A DNA stretch of 64,000 bases from Gnetum montanum (lineage: Eukaryota; Streptophyta; Gnetopsida; Gnetales; Gnetaceae). Every line of letters starts with the position of its first letter. The stretch's first letter is position 1. The position numbers and the translations under genes were made by a program. The notes under the pieces are model-generated. The model had not been told where the DNA came from and did no database searches. It worked only from the letters and a program-made list of their open reading frames with translations. Below, one piece after another: positions 22,401 to 33,086 of the stretch. Location: contig MNCI01009093.1 in assembly GCA_015680685.1 (NCBI GenBank), positions 31,174-95,173 of the forward strand, written 5' to 3'.

Positions 22401-23149
22401 TATAGCATGGTTGCCACGTGGTTAGGCACTTCTGGTGTATGGCTGGCCTCCCCCCGCTCGACTTCTCAGGAAACTCACCGATGTTGGCGGTGCTGTGGAC
22501 CCTTTAACGCACTAGAAATGACCAGGTCTTTAAAGGAACAAATCTGCCCCCACTTGTCGCATTGGCCTACCGATTTCATAGAATCTGGGAGGAAATAACG
22601 GAGGTCATGGGTACGAGCACTTTCCTCAAGCCACCTGCTACTAAACTCCAATAGCAACCGGAGCTGTGGTGTTGGATCATGCAGATGGGATGGACCACAG
22701 TGATGTAGCAAATCACGGCCAACCCGGAGCTAGATGTTTAGCCATTTTATATAGACTGGAGAGGGGATATCATCGTGTTTAGGGGATGCCAGATTTTGGT
22801 AACCGTCGAGACTCTGGCCACGATGATTGGTGCACCCGCCATGGGGGACCGGATCCCCCCATTCGTAGGGTCCCAGGCCACGACGATTGATTTATTCTAT
22901 GGCCCCATTCCTTGGACGGCCAGCGGACACATTCGGGGAACAGCCCTTCCAACCGAGTGGCTCGCTACGGCGGCATTAGTGGAGCGCTGTTTCATCCAGT
23001 CGGGCTTGCACCACAAGCTCAATGGGGTACATTTTATGTTTCTCCAGAGAATGTGCACCGAGACTCTCATCAACCTCCCGCACTTCCTCTGGGCATCCTT
23101 ACAACGACGATGCCCTGGCAAACACCCTGGGGTAATCCATGCCCTCTAG
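19465..23149 (+). pseudogene. LINE ORF2: endonuclease, reverse transcriptase, zinc knuckle, extra C-terminal domain
   Basis: The start ATG at 19465 gives MKVLSWNCRGQGTPYKRHTL, the standard N-terminus of plant LINE endonucleases (LSWNxRG). CLQETK follows and ASDHQPI near 20100 closes the endonuclease. A basic linker (RARVQWLQVDDYHTKFF) leads to the RT: ALGPDGCPIEFF, FRPIGISNSLLRL, RQGDPLSLLLFLLVMD and the catalytic YADDMM at about 21470. The zf-RVT knuckle (CPLCNQCTETLQHL, later HGCH) begins at 22361. The frame then goes on, without a shift, to a domain ending at 23149. At least two frameshifts and many stops separate the domains. The active enzyme would nick target DNA and copy its own RNA there. 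Confidence 0.9.
22700..23149 (+). pseudogene. extra domain fused to LINE ORF2, PF20167-like (tentative)
   Basis: In the same frame as the zf-RVT knuckle: PFYIDWRGDIIVFRGCQILV, TVETLATMIGAPAMGDRIPP, then after a gap WLATAALVERCFIQSGLHHK and LINLPHFLWASLQ. The minus-strand copy gives PFYANFGGEVTMFWGHQILV / TIDAVAAAIGVPGRGDHIP. The pattern FYAN...V..RG..V..S...I...LGLP..GD is the one I know from the plant domain annotated 'putative plant transposon protein' (PF20167), common in Ty3-type and other plant repeats. That assignment is by eye. Most plant LINEs end at zf-RVT or add an RNase H domain; I do not see RNase H here. Confidence 0.55.
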
Positions 23150-23574
23150 CAGGCTGGCACCTCGATCCCAATGCTTCGGCCGTAGCCTCAACTAGCACAG
23201 GTGTACCAACGACGGTAGCAGCAGCCTGGTTCCCAAGCGGGGAGCACCATGGTCTCTGGCTCGGTCACGCCTCCCAGGGACCCACAGGATACCGAAGCTG
23301 CATAGGACAAGGTGAGACAGGTCCTGTGAAGTGATGCGTCGACTGCAAACGATGGGCCCAATGACAACACCGTGGGGAGCTTCCAGACATTTAGCTGCTC
23401 CCCCCGCAATCATACAGCTAGACGCTGCTCTGGATCAAAAATGTTATAAGAGACCACATGACAGGCATTGCCCAGTTAATCAAGGAAACTCGACGGCGCC
23501 TGGCAACAAGCTCGGGGGAGCTGATTTCGAGACTCCAAACCTCTGAAGAAAGTTGAGGCTCTAACCCCCCCAAC

Positions 23575-23610
23575 CACTAACATGGGGGGGAGGGGGGGCG
23601 GGGGTTGGGA
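23575..23610 (+). repeat. G-rich 3' UTR tract of LINE
   Basis: Runs of 7 to 9 G (catggggggg aggggggg cggggg) about 240 bp from the tail. Copy 1 has the matching C run at about 13087-13108. Confidence 0.85.
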
Positions 23611-23832
23611 CTGCCCAGGTTGAACAGCCCAGGTCAGTCTGATGCTTTGGGTAAGGGACTAGGTGTGGGGCATACGGGCCGCCAATAGTGATGCCTACAA
23701 TGGTTGGGGTCCACGGGGGATCCGAGGTTGGGGTCCGCGGTCGGTGTGGGGCCAGAAGCTCTGGCCTACGTTGTACTGATGTATAGCCTTCTTTTTGGGA
23801 ATACAATTAGCTCGCTTTTTTCCAAAAAAAAA

Positions 23833-23848
23833 AACAAAATATTCTTTT
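23833..23848 (+). repeat. 3' target-site duplication of LINE
   Basis: AACAAAATATTCTTTT, identical to 17864-17879. It overlaps the end of the A tail. Confidence 0.9.
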
Positions 23849-25094
23849 AAAATTTTTCTTGAAAGATTAAACATTTAGCAACTTTAGCAAATAATGTAGA
23901 GACACATAAAACTAGCATTTTAATGCTTTATTGAAATGAATATGAAATATACATGCAGAACAAGAAATAGAATATTCTTGAACACTTATTAAAATACTTA
24001 TATCTTGTAGCCCTAAATTTCTGCAAATTAGAAAAGCAGTATACATAGATAGATTCCAACACAAAGGATTCTTCATCCAAAATTCTTCAATACTAATTAA
24101 AGGAAAAATAGCTGTGGAACCTTAAAAATCTAAGGGATAAAATATGAAACATTTACAATGATCTAAGCACATATTAAAAATGTTTGTAATCTAGAAGAGG
24201 TAATAGTATTTGCATAGAGAAATTCTTCACATAAAGTGAAAATCAGATGTAATACAAAGATAACAAAACTTTTAAAACTTTAACTTATATTTACAACTTC
24301 TTGAAAATGATTATAGTAAATGGATGAAACAATCGAGCATCGTATACATATCCAAGCAAGAAAGCACAAAAACACCATAATTTCAAAAACAATTATTGAT
24401 GAATCATCAATGAAAATAGTTTTTCTACCTTTTCATGAGATGGAAAATGGCACTAGCACTAGCACTTAGTAAGAAAACATGAATATCATCAACGATCTCG
24501 AAGTTGCAAAGATAGTCTTTAAAACGGTAAAAATTTACTGAGAAAAGCCCAGGGAACATCTGCCTATGACATTTTCCCTATGACATATACGAAGTAAAAA
24601 TGTTTGGAATGATGACATTGTGCATTAACAATCAGAGATACAGGAACTGCGTGTTGGTGATGAATCGGATATTAAAAGAAAGAGATAAAGAGATGGAAAT
24701 AATGTAGAATTGCTCAGCTAATAAATTGATGCAGTATTGGCTAAGAAAAGAATAGTAGACACTAAACCAGAGCATGGATCAGAGTTGGTACAAATCAAGA
24801 ATACTATGCTGACACAACAACTGAGAAACAGAGCACCACCAGCACATAAACAAAACCTGCTCATTGAGCAGAGATGTTTGTTGAGACTAGAACAAGAAGC
24901 AGCAGCAGTGGTTGTTTCCTTCTGCGCAATTCTCTTGTTGAAGATGACGCTGTAAAGCTGTAAGACGGTGTCATTGCAGGGTCTGAATCTTGGTCGGGCT
25001 CCATTTCACGACCTTCTTGTATAGATCTTCGTCTTGCAGGCCCTACAGGCACGCCACGTCTTCTGGATTTGCTTCGGATTGTGCTGCTAAAGTG
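23849..25094. other. AT-rich flank of the LINE insertion
   Basis: It continues the sequence interrupted at 17863. No coding frame is recognised. A Ser/Arg-rich minus frame (25052-24861) directly follows the small ORF at 25250-25095 in the same frame after one TAG, and may be its read-through continuation or 3' UTR. Confidence 0.45.
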
Positions 25095-25250
25095 CTACTG
25101 CCACTTCTCAGAAGAGAAAAAACCCACAAAAACTGATCCACAGAAGGCCATGCAAACTAGCAGGAACCCAAATTCTTGCCCTACCCTTTCCATGCCCATT
25201 TTCTTCCATATTGTGATGATAAGATCCACTGATTTTTCAAGACCCATCAT
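25095..25250 (-). CDS. small single-pass membrane protein, hypothetical
   Basis: A 51-residue minus ORF from the tandem ATGATG at 25250 to TAG at 25097-25095: MMGLEKSVDLIITIWKKMG, then EFGFLLVCMAFCGSVFVGFF, then SSEKWQ. The second part is a clear membrane span with an amphipathic, Lys-containing N-terminus before it. A TATA box lies 120 bp upstream (25377-25370), a normal promoter distance. After the TAG the same frame stays open for about 75 more residues (RSKSRRRGVPVGPARRRS...), so the gene may be a longer protein with one nonsense change. I do not recognise the family. Confidence 0.4.
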   Translation of the reverse strand: MMGLEKSVDLIITIWKKMGMERVGQEFGFLLVCMAFCGSVFVGFFSSEKWQ

Positions 25251-25369
25251 CGCGTAGCTGAGTTGATCCAAGTAAATGCTACCTGCAGGAATCGACCGTG
25301 GCTCATTTCATGTGTAATGTCAATTGCTATCAATGACTAGAGGCTGATGGTTGGAAGTCAACGGACAGG

Positions 25370-25377
25370 TTTTTATA
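25370..25377 (-). promoter_or_regulatory. TATA box upstream of small ORF
   Basis: The minus strand reads TATAAAAA in the context GATATAAAAACC, 120 bp before the ATG at 25250. No other element was identified. Confidence 0.4.
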
Positions 25378-25542
25378 TCAGAAACGCGTTGCGTTTTCAA
25401 AAAACGTTTTTGTATAATCCGAATCAAATATTTCGTTCGTAACGCCGCCGTTTCTTTCTTGTTTTTCGTTTAGGGAAAACGTTGCATTTCTGGTAACTAT
25501 GGTTAGAACAAGATCTAGGGTTTGCAGATTTGTTGTGTGCGA

Positions 25543-25773
25543 CTACATGAGAAAGTTGAAATGGCTTATCATCAATCTGCATTTTTGCTCTTCTACCACC
25601 CAAAGGTTTTGGGTTTCCATGTCCAGACGAATCTGGCATACCCACGCTAACTCCATGATTGTAACTTTGCTGCAAATTTTAATAGCAAGGACGTCTCCTG
25701 GTACTCCTCCCAACAGTGACATGACTGGTTCATCAACTGAGAAAGGTGTTGCTACCGAAGAATTCTTCTTCAT
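25543..25773 (-). pseudogene. F-box-like N-terminal fragment
   Basis: A 76-residue minus frame starting at 25773 has VMSLLGGVPGDVLAIKICSK, then VTIMELAWVCQIRLDMETQN, then LWVVEEQK. This follows the plant F-box order LPxDVLxxILSKV...LAxVCxxSRxW...LW, with the usual Trp/Ser positions altered. F-box proteins bind SKP1 in SCF ubiquitin ligases (family knowledge). The frame stops at 25543 with no recognisable substrate-binding domain downstream, and the TATA box and membrane ORF follow within 170 bp. It is likely a truncated relic. Confidence 0.4.
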
Positions 25774-25799
25774 ATTTCAGTGAAGTATGTCTTCAAAGT

Positions 25800-26450
25800 G
25801 GCGAAGACGAATCAGCATTGAATAATTGAACGCTGAGAAACAAAAATGAAACAGAGAAAAATTAACCAAAACAAAAGTAGTAGAAATGTACAATATAATA
25901 CCCGAAGAAAGAATATAATACCGAGAGAAACCGAAAGAATCAGATGAAAGATATGTTGTTGTATGATAAATTGCTTATATAGAGATAGATACATAGTGAA
26001 ATGGTAAAGTGATGTTCATGAACCTAAGCTAGTTGTTTTGAATTATTTTTAAATTTGCTTTATTGCTGGGGACACGATATGTTAATTGTAAAGGCCTTTC
26101 TTACTGTTAGATGAGTATAGTAATATGGTTTGGAGGGAAGGGGATACATAGATCAGAAAAGTTTTGACTTTGACAGCCTTTCTCTACTCTCAGTACCGTA
26201 TTATTAAAAAATAAGTTTAAGAATCATAGACAATAGTGGTGAGATGTTTCTTTATATATTTCTATAGTTTCAATGATACAAAGTATGAATTGAATGGAAT
26301 ATAGTGTATGGGTGTTATTTTTTTATTTAATACTAAACATTAAAATTTTAAATCTAAATAGTTATACATACTAAGGCTTTATGTAACTAAATTTATATTA
26401 AAATCAATCTCATTAACCATGTTTTGAAGTAGGAGTATAAGACCTTAAAA
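25800..26450. other. AT-rich spacer
   Basis: No gene recognised. Confidence 0.6.
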
Positions 26451-26454
26451 GTAT

Positions 26455-27387
26455 TTGACTTCTCTTCACAATTAAATTACCTTCAAATACTAAATCCAAA
26501 TATTATAGAAAAATGACAATTAATTTGCTAGAAAGCAAGAAAACTATCTTCAATTATTCAATTAGAAGATTACAACTTGGTTTCAAAACCCCATAAAACC
26601 TCTCAAAACACTCAAACAACGATGCAGAGCATGAGGCTCTACAATCACACAATGGCTCTACTCAATGCAAGACACAAGTGATGGAAAATCTCTTCCACAA
26701 CTTGGGATTAAGATTCTAATCAAAGAAGTAGACAAGAGACAAGAACACGTAGCCAATCCACACACATTAACTACATATACACTTCCTCAATGTGCTCTAT
26801 CACAATCTCTTTAATCCAAGAGTTCTCTTTAAGACTTCTCTTCCCACTCACTCTCTACTCCATCATGTCTAATACACGCATGAAATACCATGGATTTATT
26901 AAGAAAATAAGACAAGAAAACCCTTAGGAAATCTTCCTCAAGCTCTACTTGAAGGTCCTCTACCATTTCCCATCTTTTTCTAACTTCTCCTGCTATTTCT
27001 TAAATTGGAACAACCAATTATGAAAGGTTCCTAGCCATATGAGTTGTCTCTAGCCTTTACAGGTTGTCTCTCACAAAAAACACCACTTTTGGCCAAGATT
27101 TTTATTGTTTTTGGTAGGTCTCCTTCGCAAAGATGTGTCCTTCACCACAAGATATCTTGCCTGAGATGTTTTCACTATTGAAAAGTCATCTTACAGATGT
27201 CTTCACTCTACATAAGATGTCTCCACTCAAACTAAGATGTCTCTTATTAGCCCCAAGACAACTTCTAAGAAGACTTAGCTCTCAGCCAAGACATTCTTTT
27301 GTCCTTTAAGGCATATTTATATAGCTCAAAAATTGTAAAAACACATACGTAGAAAAGAGAAAGGGAATCACAAGAGGTGTTCTTACA
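26455..27387 (-). repeat. 3' LTR of chromovirus-type element
   Basis: In element orientation it begins TGTAAGAACACCTCTTG. It is colinear with 32180-33086 (shared: 'cacaattaaatt', 'cctctcaaaacact', 'gagcatgaggct', 'agatgtct' series). A minus-strand TATA-like stretch (TATATAAAT) is at about 27323-27315. Confidence 0.88.
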
Positions 27388-27388
27388 C

Positions 27389-27406
27389 TAGATCTCCCAC
27401 CCTTCA
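27389..27406 (-). other. polypurine tract
   Basis: The minus strand reads GAAGGGTGGGAGATCTAG directly before the LTR start TGTAAGAA. Confidence 0.75.
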
Positions 27407-30060
27407 AAAAGTGAACTCATGTAAGCAAGAAAGCAGAGGTTGATGTGATTCCCCACTCATGAATTTTGGTCCCATGGATCCATACAACATCATCCATGGA
27501 TTGATCCTTCCAATGGATTAAATAGTCATGCCTCTTAGCTCCTCAAGTGCTAGAAGCTTTCCTATGCTTAAGTACAATTGTCTTTCTCTCGATTGAAGAC
27601 TTGGATAGATCAATAGCCCCCTTCAACTTATTCATGCTAACCTATATGGTCTCCTCATCAATAGGTCCATGATAGTGCACAACATCTAAAGCATTAAATA
27701 CAAAATACATAACAACATCATTTGGTAAGACTATCTTAAAAGCATTATCATTAATCTTAACCTTGATTTAAAAGGCCCCATTTTCTTGGCTTTCAACTTA
27801 GAGAAGTTAACACCTCTCAACTGCTTCTTCTTGAACTGCATCCAAACCAAGTCACCAATAGTAAAATTTGGCTTTTGCTTACCCTTGTCCCTCTTGAGGA
27901 TTCTCTCTTTAGCCTTTTTCTCTACATTTTTTTTTAGCTATGCATGGAGATTCCTCAGCTCTTACACAAAATTAACACTAAGTTGAGCTTCACCATCAAA
28001 GCTCTTCAAAGTGTCCACCATTTTTGGAAAAAATACATAGTTCACATCAAATTGGTTTTTGCCAACAGCAACATGAATAACATTATTATGTAAAAACTTA
28101 GCATGACACAGGAAGTTTTTCCACTTGTTTAATTATGCATCACACAAACATCTCAATATGTTTAGTAAGGATTTATTCACTACTTCCATTTGGCCATCAA
28201 ATTATGGATGATATTTACTAGAAAAATTTAACTTTGTTCCTAAAATTTTCTAAAGGGACCTCCAAATGTGACTTGTGAATTTGGAGTTTCTATCACTAAC
28301 AATATTTAAGGAAAATCTATACAACTTCGAAACATGTTGAAAAAACAAATTTGCAACATCAGAAGCATCACTCACCGTCTTGCAAGAATGAAGTGTGCCA
28401 TCTTGGAGAACCTATTAATAACAACAAAAATTGCATCATTGTCACTTTTGGTCTTTGGAATACCACTCAAAAAATCCATATACATACTTTCCCATCGAAC
28501 CTTTGGAATTAGTAAAGGCATATAATGTTCATCCAATTCCTTAGTTCCTTTGAACTTCTAAAAAGTCAAACACTCCATAAATTTCAAAACTTTAGTTGTC
28601 ATACCAGGCCAAAAATAGTGTCTACCCACAAGTTTCAATGTTTTACCCCTACCCATGTGACCTGCCATGTCACTACAATGCTTTTCAAACTAAATCTTTT
28701 TCTTAAAATCATAATTAGAAATACATACCTTTTCATTCTTAAATAATAATTCATCTTAAATATGATAGTCTCTCCACTGGTCTATTGTACTCATCAATGG
28801 CTCTTTGAGGCTCCTCCAAACCTACCCAAAATCAACATCATGCTTATACAAAGAAGCAAAATCATTCATACCTTCCACATGAGGTACATTAAAATCAACC
28901 ACTAGCACCAACAAATGAGCAAGTACATTAGATTTTCCACTTGTTTATTTCAACACAAAATTAAAACTCTTGTAACTATGTAATCCACTTCATGTTCTTT
29001 GCACTCAAATCCTTTTGTGAGCTTATAAATTGAAGTGTTTTGTGATCTATCATCAAGGTGAATTCCTTGGGTAAAAAATAATGCCTTTAATGCTTAATTG
29101 TATGAAGAATAGTCTACAGCCCCTTCTCATATATGCTATACTTTTTCCTTAACTCATTCAACTTTTCAAAAAAGAAAGCAACAAGCCTACCTTCTTGTGA
29201 AAGTACCCTACCAATGACAAGTCCACTTGCATTCACTACTACCTAAAAAAGCTTTGGAAAATCTAGAATTGCAAGCATTAGTTCACTGGTAATTTTTTCT
29301 TTCAACAAGCCAAAGCTCCCTTGGGTATCATTCTTCCATATAAAATCATTATTTTTCTTCAACCAAAGTAAATATATGCCATGAAATACTACTAAAATTT
29401 TTTATGAATTTGCTATAAAAACCTAGTAAACCAAGGAATTATCTTCAACATAAGACACACTATCCTCAACATTCTTATGAGTTGACCAATACCTAATTTC
29501 CTATACCTTGGTAACTTCCATCCTAATTTGATTTTCAAAAACCACATGCTCCAAATATTTGATTTTCTTCTTAAAGAAATGACTTTTCTTCACTTGATCA
29601 CCAACTATGTCTCCTTCAACATAAGACACACTATCCTCAAGTGATCCAAGTGCTCTAACTCATTAGAGCTATGCACCAAAATAGTATCAAAAAACATAAT
29701 ACAACACTTACCAATCAAGTCCTTCAATGCATCATGCATCAACCTCATGAATGTACGAGGTGCATTCATGATCCCAAATAGCATCACCAACCACTCAAAT
29801 GATCCATCTGGTGTTTTGAAACCTATCTTCCATTCATCACTAGGCTTGATTCCAATTTGATGGTACTCACTCTTCAAATCAATTTTGATAAAATATTAAG
29901 TATTAGTAAGGACATCAAAGATATCATCCATCCTTGGAACAAGAAACCTATACCTTAATATTATCCTTTTCATTACCTTTGAATCAATGCACACCCTCCA
30001 TTCATTATATTCCTTCCTTAGCACTAGTACTACTTGTACTACATAAGGTGAAATATATTT
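27400..30060 (-). pseudogene. pol (RT, RNase H, integrase, chromodomain-like tail)
   Basis: In element order: the RT at about 30060-29600 (VLRKEYNEWRVCIDSKVMKR, YHQIGIKPSDEWKIGFKTPD, MLFGIMNAPRTFMRLM, and MFFDTILVHS at the catalytic site, where families have FDD). RNase H is at about 29110-29020 (FTLMIDHKTLQFISSQKDLS). The integrase zinc finger is at about 28710-28590 (HCSDMAGHMGRGKTLKLVGR). The integrase core is at about 28500-28420 (WESMYMDFLSGIPKTKSDND). The tail is at about 27870-27800 (KPNFTIGDLVWMQF, KMGPFK). A chromodomain-like DYLIHWKDQSMDDVVWI lies at about 27533-27483. Stops and shifts occur throughout. One catalytic Asp of the RT pair is Thr. Confidence 0.88.
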
Positions 30061-30889
30061 CCTCATGAAGCCATTTGTAAGTTCCTCCTGTACTTGCCTT
30101 TATAATTCAACCCAATGATTTGGTAACATTTGATAAGTTCTCTCGTTTGTAATGGTAGCATCAAGAATAAAATTAATTTTATGTTGGACATTCCTCATTG
30201 GTGGAAATCCATCCAATTTTTCATTGAACACCTTGGAAATTTTTTTCTTCAAGCCTAGCACACATGTGGAATGTTCAACCTACACATCATCATGATTAGT
30301 AGTAACTATTTTCGTAACAACAACAACAAAACCTATTTTATCATGTTTCTTAATATATTCTCCTAGAAGAATTAAGGTAGCATTAAATAAGCTTTACTAC
30401 CTCACTTGTTTTGCCATCATTGAAATCCACTCATGAATTCCATTAGGATTAGCTATACTCCATACCTTTCTTGCAGCATCAAACTAAGCACCATTGTCAA
30501 AATCTCAAGGTCTATCAAGAATTACATCAACACACTCTATTTAATGCAGATCACACTTTACAACATCATAAAAATCTCTAATGTTAAACTTCAAAGTACA
30601 TTGTTCCCTCACCTCCTAGGAAAAATCTCCAAAAAATAAAAAATAATGCATATTCTAAGGTCTAATTTGAGGATACCAACCCCAATATAGCAACTACCCT
30701 AGAAGAAAAAAAATTTTCTTGGGTTCCCCCATCAATCAAAACATGAATCCATTTCTCACTAAGCAAGCATCTATCTTCAATTTCCTATAACAATTTGTTA
30801 TTAGGGTGTTATCCTTTATTCACATGCTCCATGAATGCACAAGAATTTAATTCAAAAAGGTTCTTAATTTTGGAGCATTAGGATTACCT

Positions 30890-32103
30890 CTCTAAAGAGC
30901 TTGGCCTGATCTCTCCTCCACCTTCATGGTTTGCACATCTTTGCCCTTGGCTACCTTGTGAAATAAACATTTCCATTATTTGTGTCTTCATTTTCCATAC
31001 TTGAAGCACTACATTTTTGATGAGCTACTACCTTGACCCTTGTCTCCATAGCGTTGGTCCTTCTTGGCTTTTATCCTCTCATTTTCTCTTTTAGTCTTCT
31101 TGTCATGTCTGCCATCCTTGTTATCATATTTTTACTTGGATCCCTTTTCAAATTTGAATCCCTTCTTCTTTCCCTTGGAATTTTATTTGCTCATGTTTTC
31201 AAATCCACTTAATTTCTACTTAGCCTTGAGTTTCAAATCATAAGCCTCATCAAGGGTTTGTGGCTCATAAAAAGATAACTCTTTTTGATACAACATTTTG
31301 GGACTTCCTAATAAGATTAAAGCCTATTTATATTCTTCTAAATTTACCTTAGCTTGATGGAATAGATCTTGAAATTTGATGCAGAATTCTTAGACATCCT
31401 TGTCACCTTGCCTTAGGAATTTCAACTTCATAATGGTCTCTTGCCTCTAACAAGACTGTTCAATTTTTTTTTTCAACCTATACTTCATTAGATACTAATC
31501 TTTGATGGATTGACTATTTCATCTTTCATAATCCTAGGACTTCTTTTCCACCAAGTAGAAGCCATACTTTCTAATCTAGATTTTTCAATAGATGCCCTTA
31601 GTTTATTTGGTACCTCTTCCAACTAGAAATGCTTCTCACGTACATTCAACCAACTTACAAAAGCATTGGTGCCATCTACACCATTTAAAGTCTTCAATTC
31701 AATGTACAAAAGTCTTGTAGTATTTTTGAATGCTCTAAAAAGCCTTGTCTATTCTTCCTCATCATGCTTACTTGGAGAAGAAGTATTTACTACAGTTGGG
31801 GCCCTCAAAATTGTCATCTAAGAAATTGGGTTCACTCCCATTTGAATATTTAGTTGATGGGTTCATATACTTCTATAGCTAGATTGTCCTTCCTCTTCAT
31901 TTGCCTTGTTTTCTTGGTTGTAAAACCTCTTCATCTAAACATGCATGCTCATGACTTCCATATATCTGGATATGGCAAGGACCAACATTCTTGTCTACCT
32001 TTGGGCTGATTTCATCCAATCAAGTAACCATCATCTAGAAGGTAGAATTCATGCTCTTCATGTCTCTATTGAGTGCTTGAACTTGTTTCTTCTTAGGTGC
32101 CAT
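30890..32103 (-). pseudogene. gag polyprotein (chromovirus-type element)
   Basis: The start ATG is at 32103 (MAPKKKQVQALNRDMKSMN), 58 bp after the primer site. The capsid has ASIEKSRLESMASTWWKRS, the usual gag 'A..WW' region. A decayed zinc knuckle is at about 31010-30970: CFKYGK, then RHK and WKC, with the second Cys replaced by Tyr. Many stops. Between the knuckle and the RT (30890-30060) no protease DTG/DSG site is recognisable. Confidence 0.75.
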
Positions 32104-32160
32104 CTGAACTAGATGAAATCCTCAACTAAATTCAAACAAAATTAAACATAAAGGTCCTAG

Positions 32161-32179
32161 CTCTAAATCTTTGATACTA
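32161..32179 (-). other. primer-binding site, tRNA-Met type
   Basis: The minus strand reads TAGTATCAAAGATTTAGAG, a decayed form of the tRNA-iMet-type site TGGTATCAGAGC, immediately after the 5' LTR. Confidence 0.75.
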
Positions 32180-33086
32180 GTAAGGCTAAAGTAATTACAC
32201 TTCACAATTAAATTTCCTTCAAATCCTAAATTCAGATATTATAGAAACAAGATAATTATTTCTAGAAAATAAGAAAACTAGCTATTTTCAATTATTCAAT
32301 GACAAGATTACAACTGGGTTCCAAAAACTCACAAAACCTCTCAAAACACTTAAGGATGCTAGAGAGCATGAGGCTTTATAACCACACCATGGTTGTTCTT
32401 AATGCAAGGCATTACTGATAGAATATCTCTTCCACAACCTAGGGCTGAGATTCCAATCAGAGTAAACAAGATACAAGAACACATAGGTCAATCCACACAC
32501 ATTAACCGTAGAGTTGCAAACACACATGCACTAAATTAATGTGCTCTATCACACTCTTTTTAAGCTCTCTTCAACTCAAGAGCTTTCTTTGAGACTTCTT
32601 TTCTTACTCACTTTCTATTCCATAATCTTTGATACAAGCATGAAATACCATAGATCTATTAAGAAAAAAAGATAAGGAAAACCCTAGTAAACCTTCCTCA
32701 AGCTCCACTTGAAGATCCTCCACTCTTTCCCATCTTCTTCTACCATCTTCCATTGTATCTTGAATTGGAACAACTAATTCTAGAAGTTTTCTGTCTGTAT
32801 AGATCATCTTCTACAAAAACACTACTTTAAGCTAAGATGTCTACCTTTTTTGAGAAAAGTCTCCTTCCTACAGAAGATGTCTCTACTCTTGGCAAGACAT
32901 CTACACTCTATACAAGATGTCTCCTCCCTGATTAAGATGTCTTCTAGCAGCTCCAAGATGTCTTCTAAGAAGACTCAGCTCTTAGTTAAGATTTCTTCTT
33001 GTTTTCTAAGACATCTTCACGTAGCCCAAAACCTACAAAACACATACATAGGAAAGAATAAGGGGATTAGAAGAGGTGTCCCTACA
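32180..33086 (-). repeat. 5' LTR of chromovirus-type element
   Basis: It begins TGTAGGGACACCTCTTC in element orientation (33086). It contains a cluster of AAGATGTCT / AGACATCTT motifs at about 32830-33020. The inner edge is set by the primer site. Confidence 0.88.

Larger units (their letters stand above)
17880..23832 (+). mobile_element. full-length LINE (L1-type) with 16-bp TSD
   Basis: A 5.95-kb GC-rich island in AT-rich DNA. It has a DUF4283-type ORF1 (about 18130-18720), ORF2 with an APE-type endonuclease (from 19465), reverse transcriptase (about 20770-21520), zinc knuckle (about 22361) and an extra C-terminal domain (to 23149), then a G-rich 3' UTR and an oligo(A) tail (about 23823-23834). 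A perfect 16-bp target-site duplication frames it, which supports insertion by target-primed reverse transcription and full length. Both ORFs are full of stops and shifts. Confidence 0.93.
26455..33086 (-). mobile_element. Ty3/gypsy element, chromovirus type (~6.6 kb)
   Basis: Two directly repeated LTRs (32180-33086 as the 5' LTR, 26455-27387 as the 3' LTR) flank a minus-strand internal region. The order is: primer site of tRNA-Met type, gag with a zinc knuckle, reverse transcriptase, RNase H, integrase zinc finger and catalytic core, GPF-like tail (KMGPFK), chromodomain-like segment, polypurine tract. This is the Ty3/gypsy order, and the chromodomain-like end points to the chromovirus branch. 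Every ORF has many stops. The LTRs are visibly diverged, so the insertion is old. No convincing target-site duplication was found. Confidence 0.9.

Noticed and set aside
22912-23334. 140-residue plus frame at the LINE 3' end (WHLDPNASAVASTSTG...)
   Set aside because: It overlaps the conserved ORF2 extension in another frame. The related open frame in copy 1 follows from shared nucleotide sequence, not from protein constraint.
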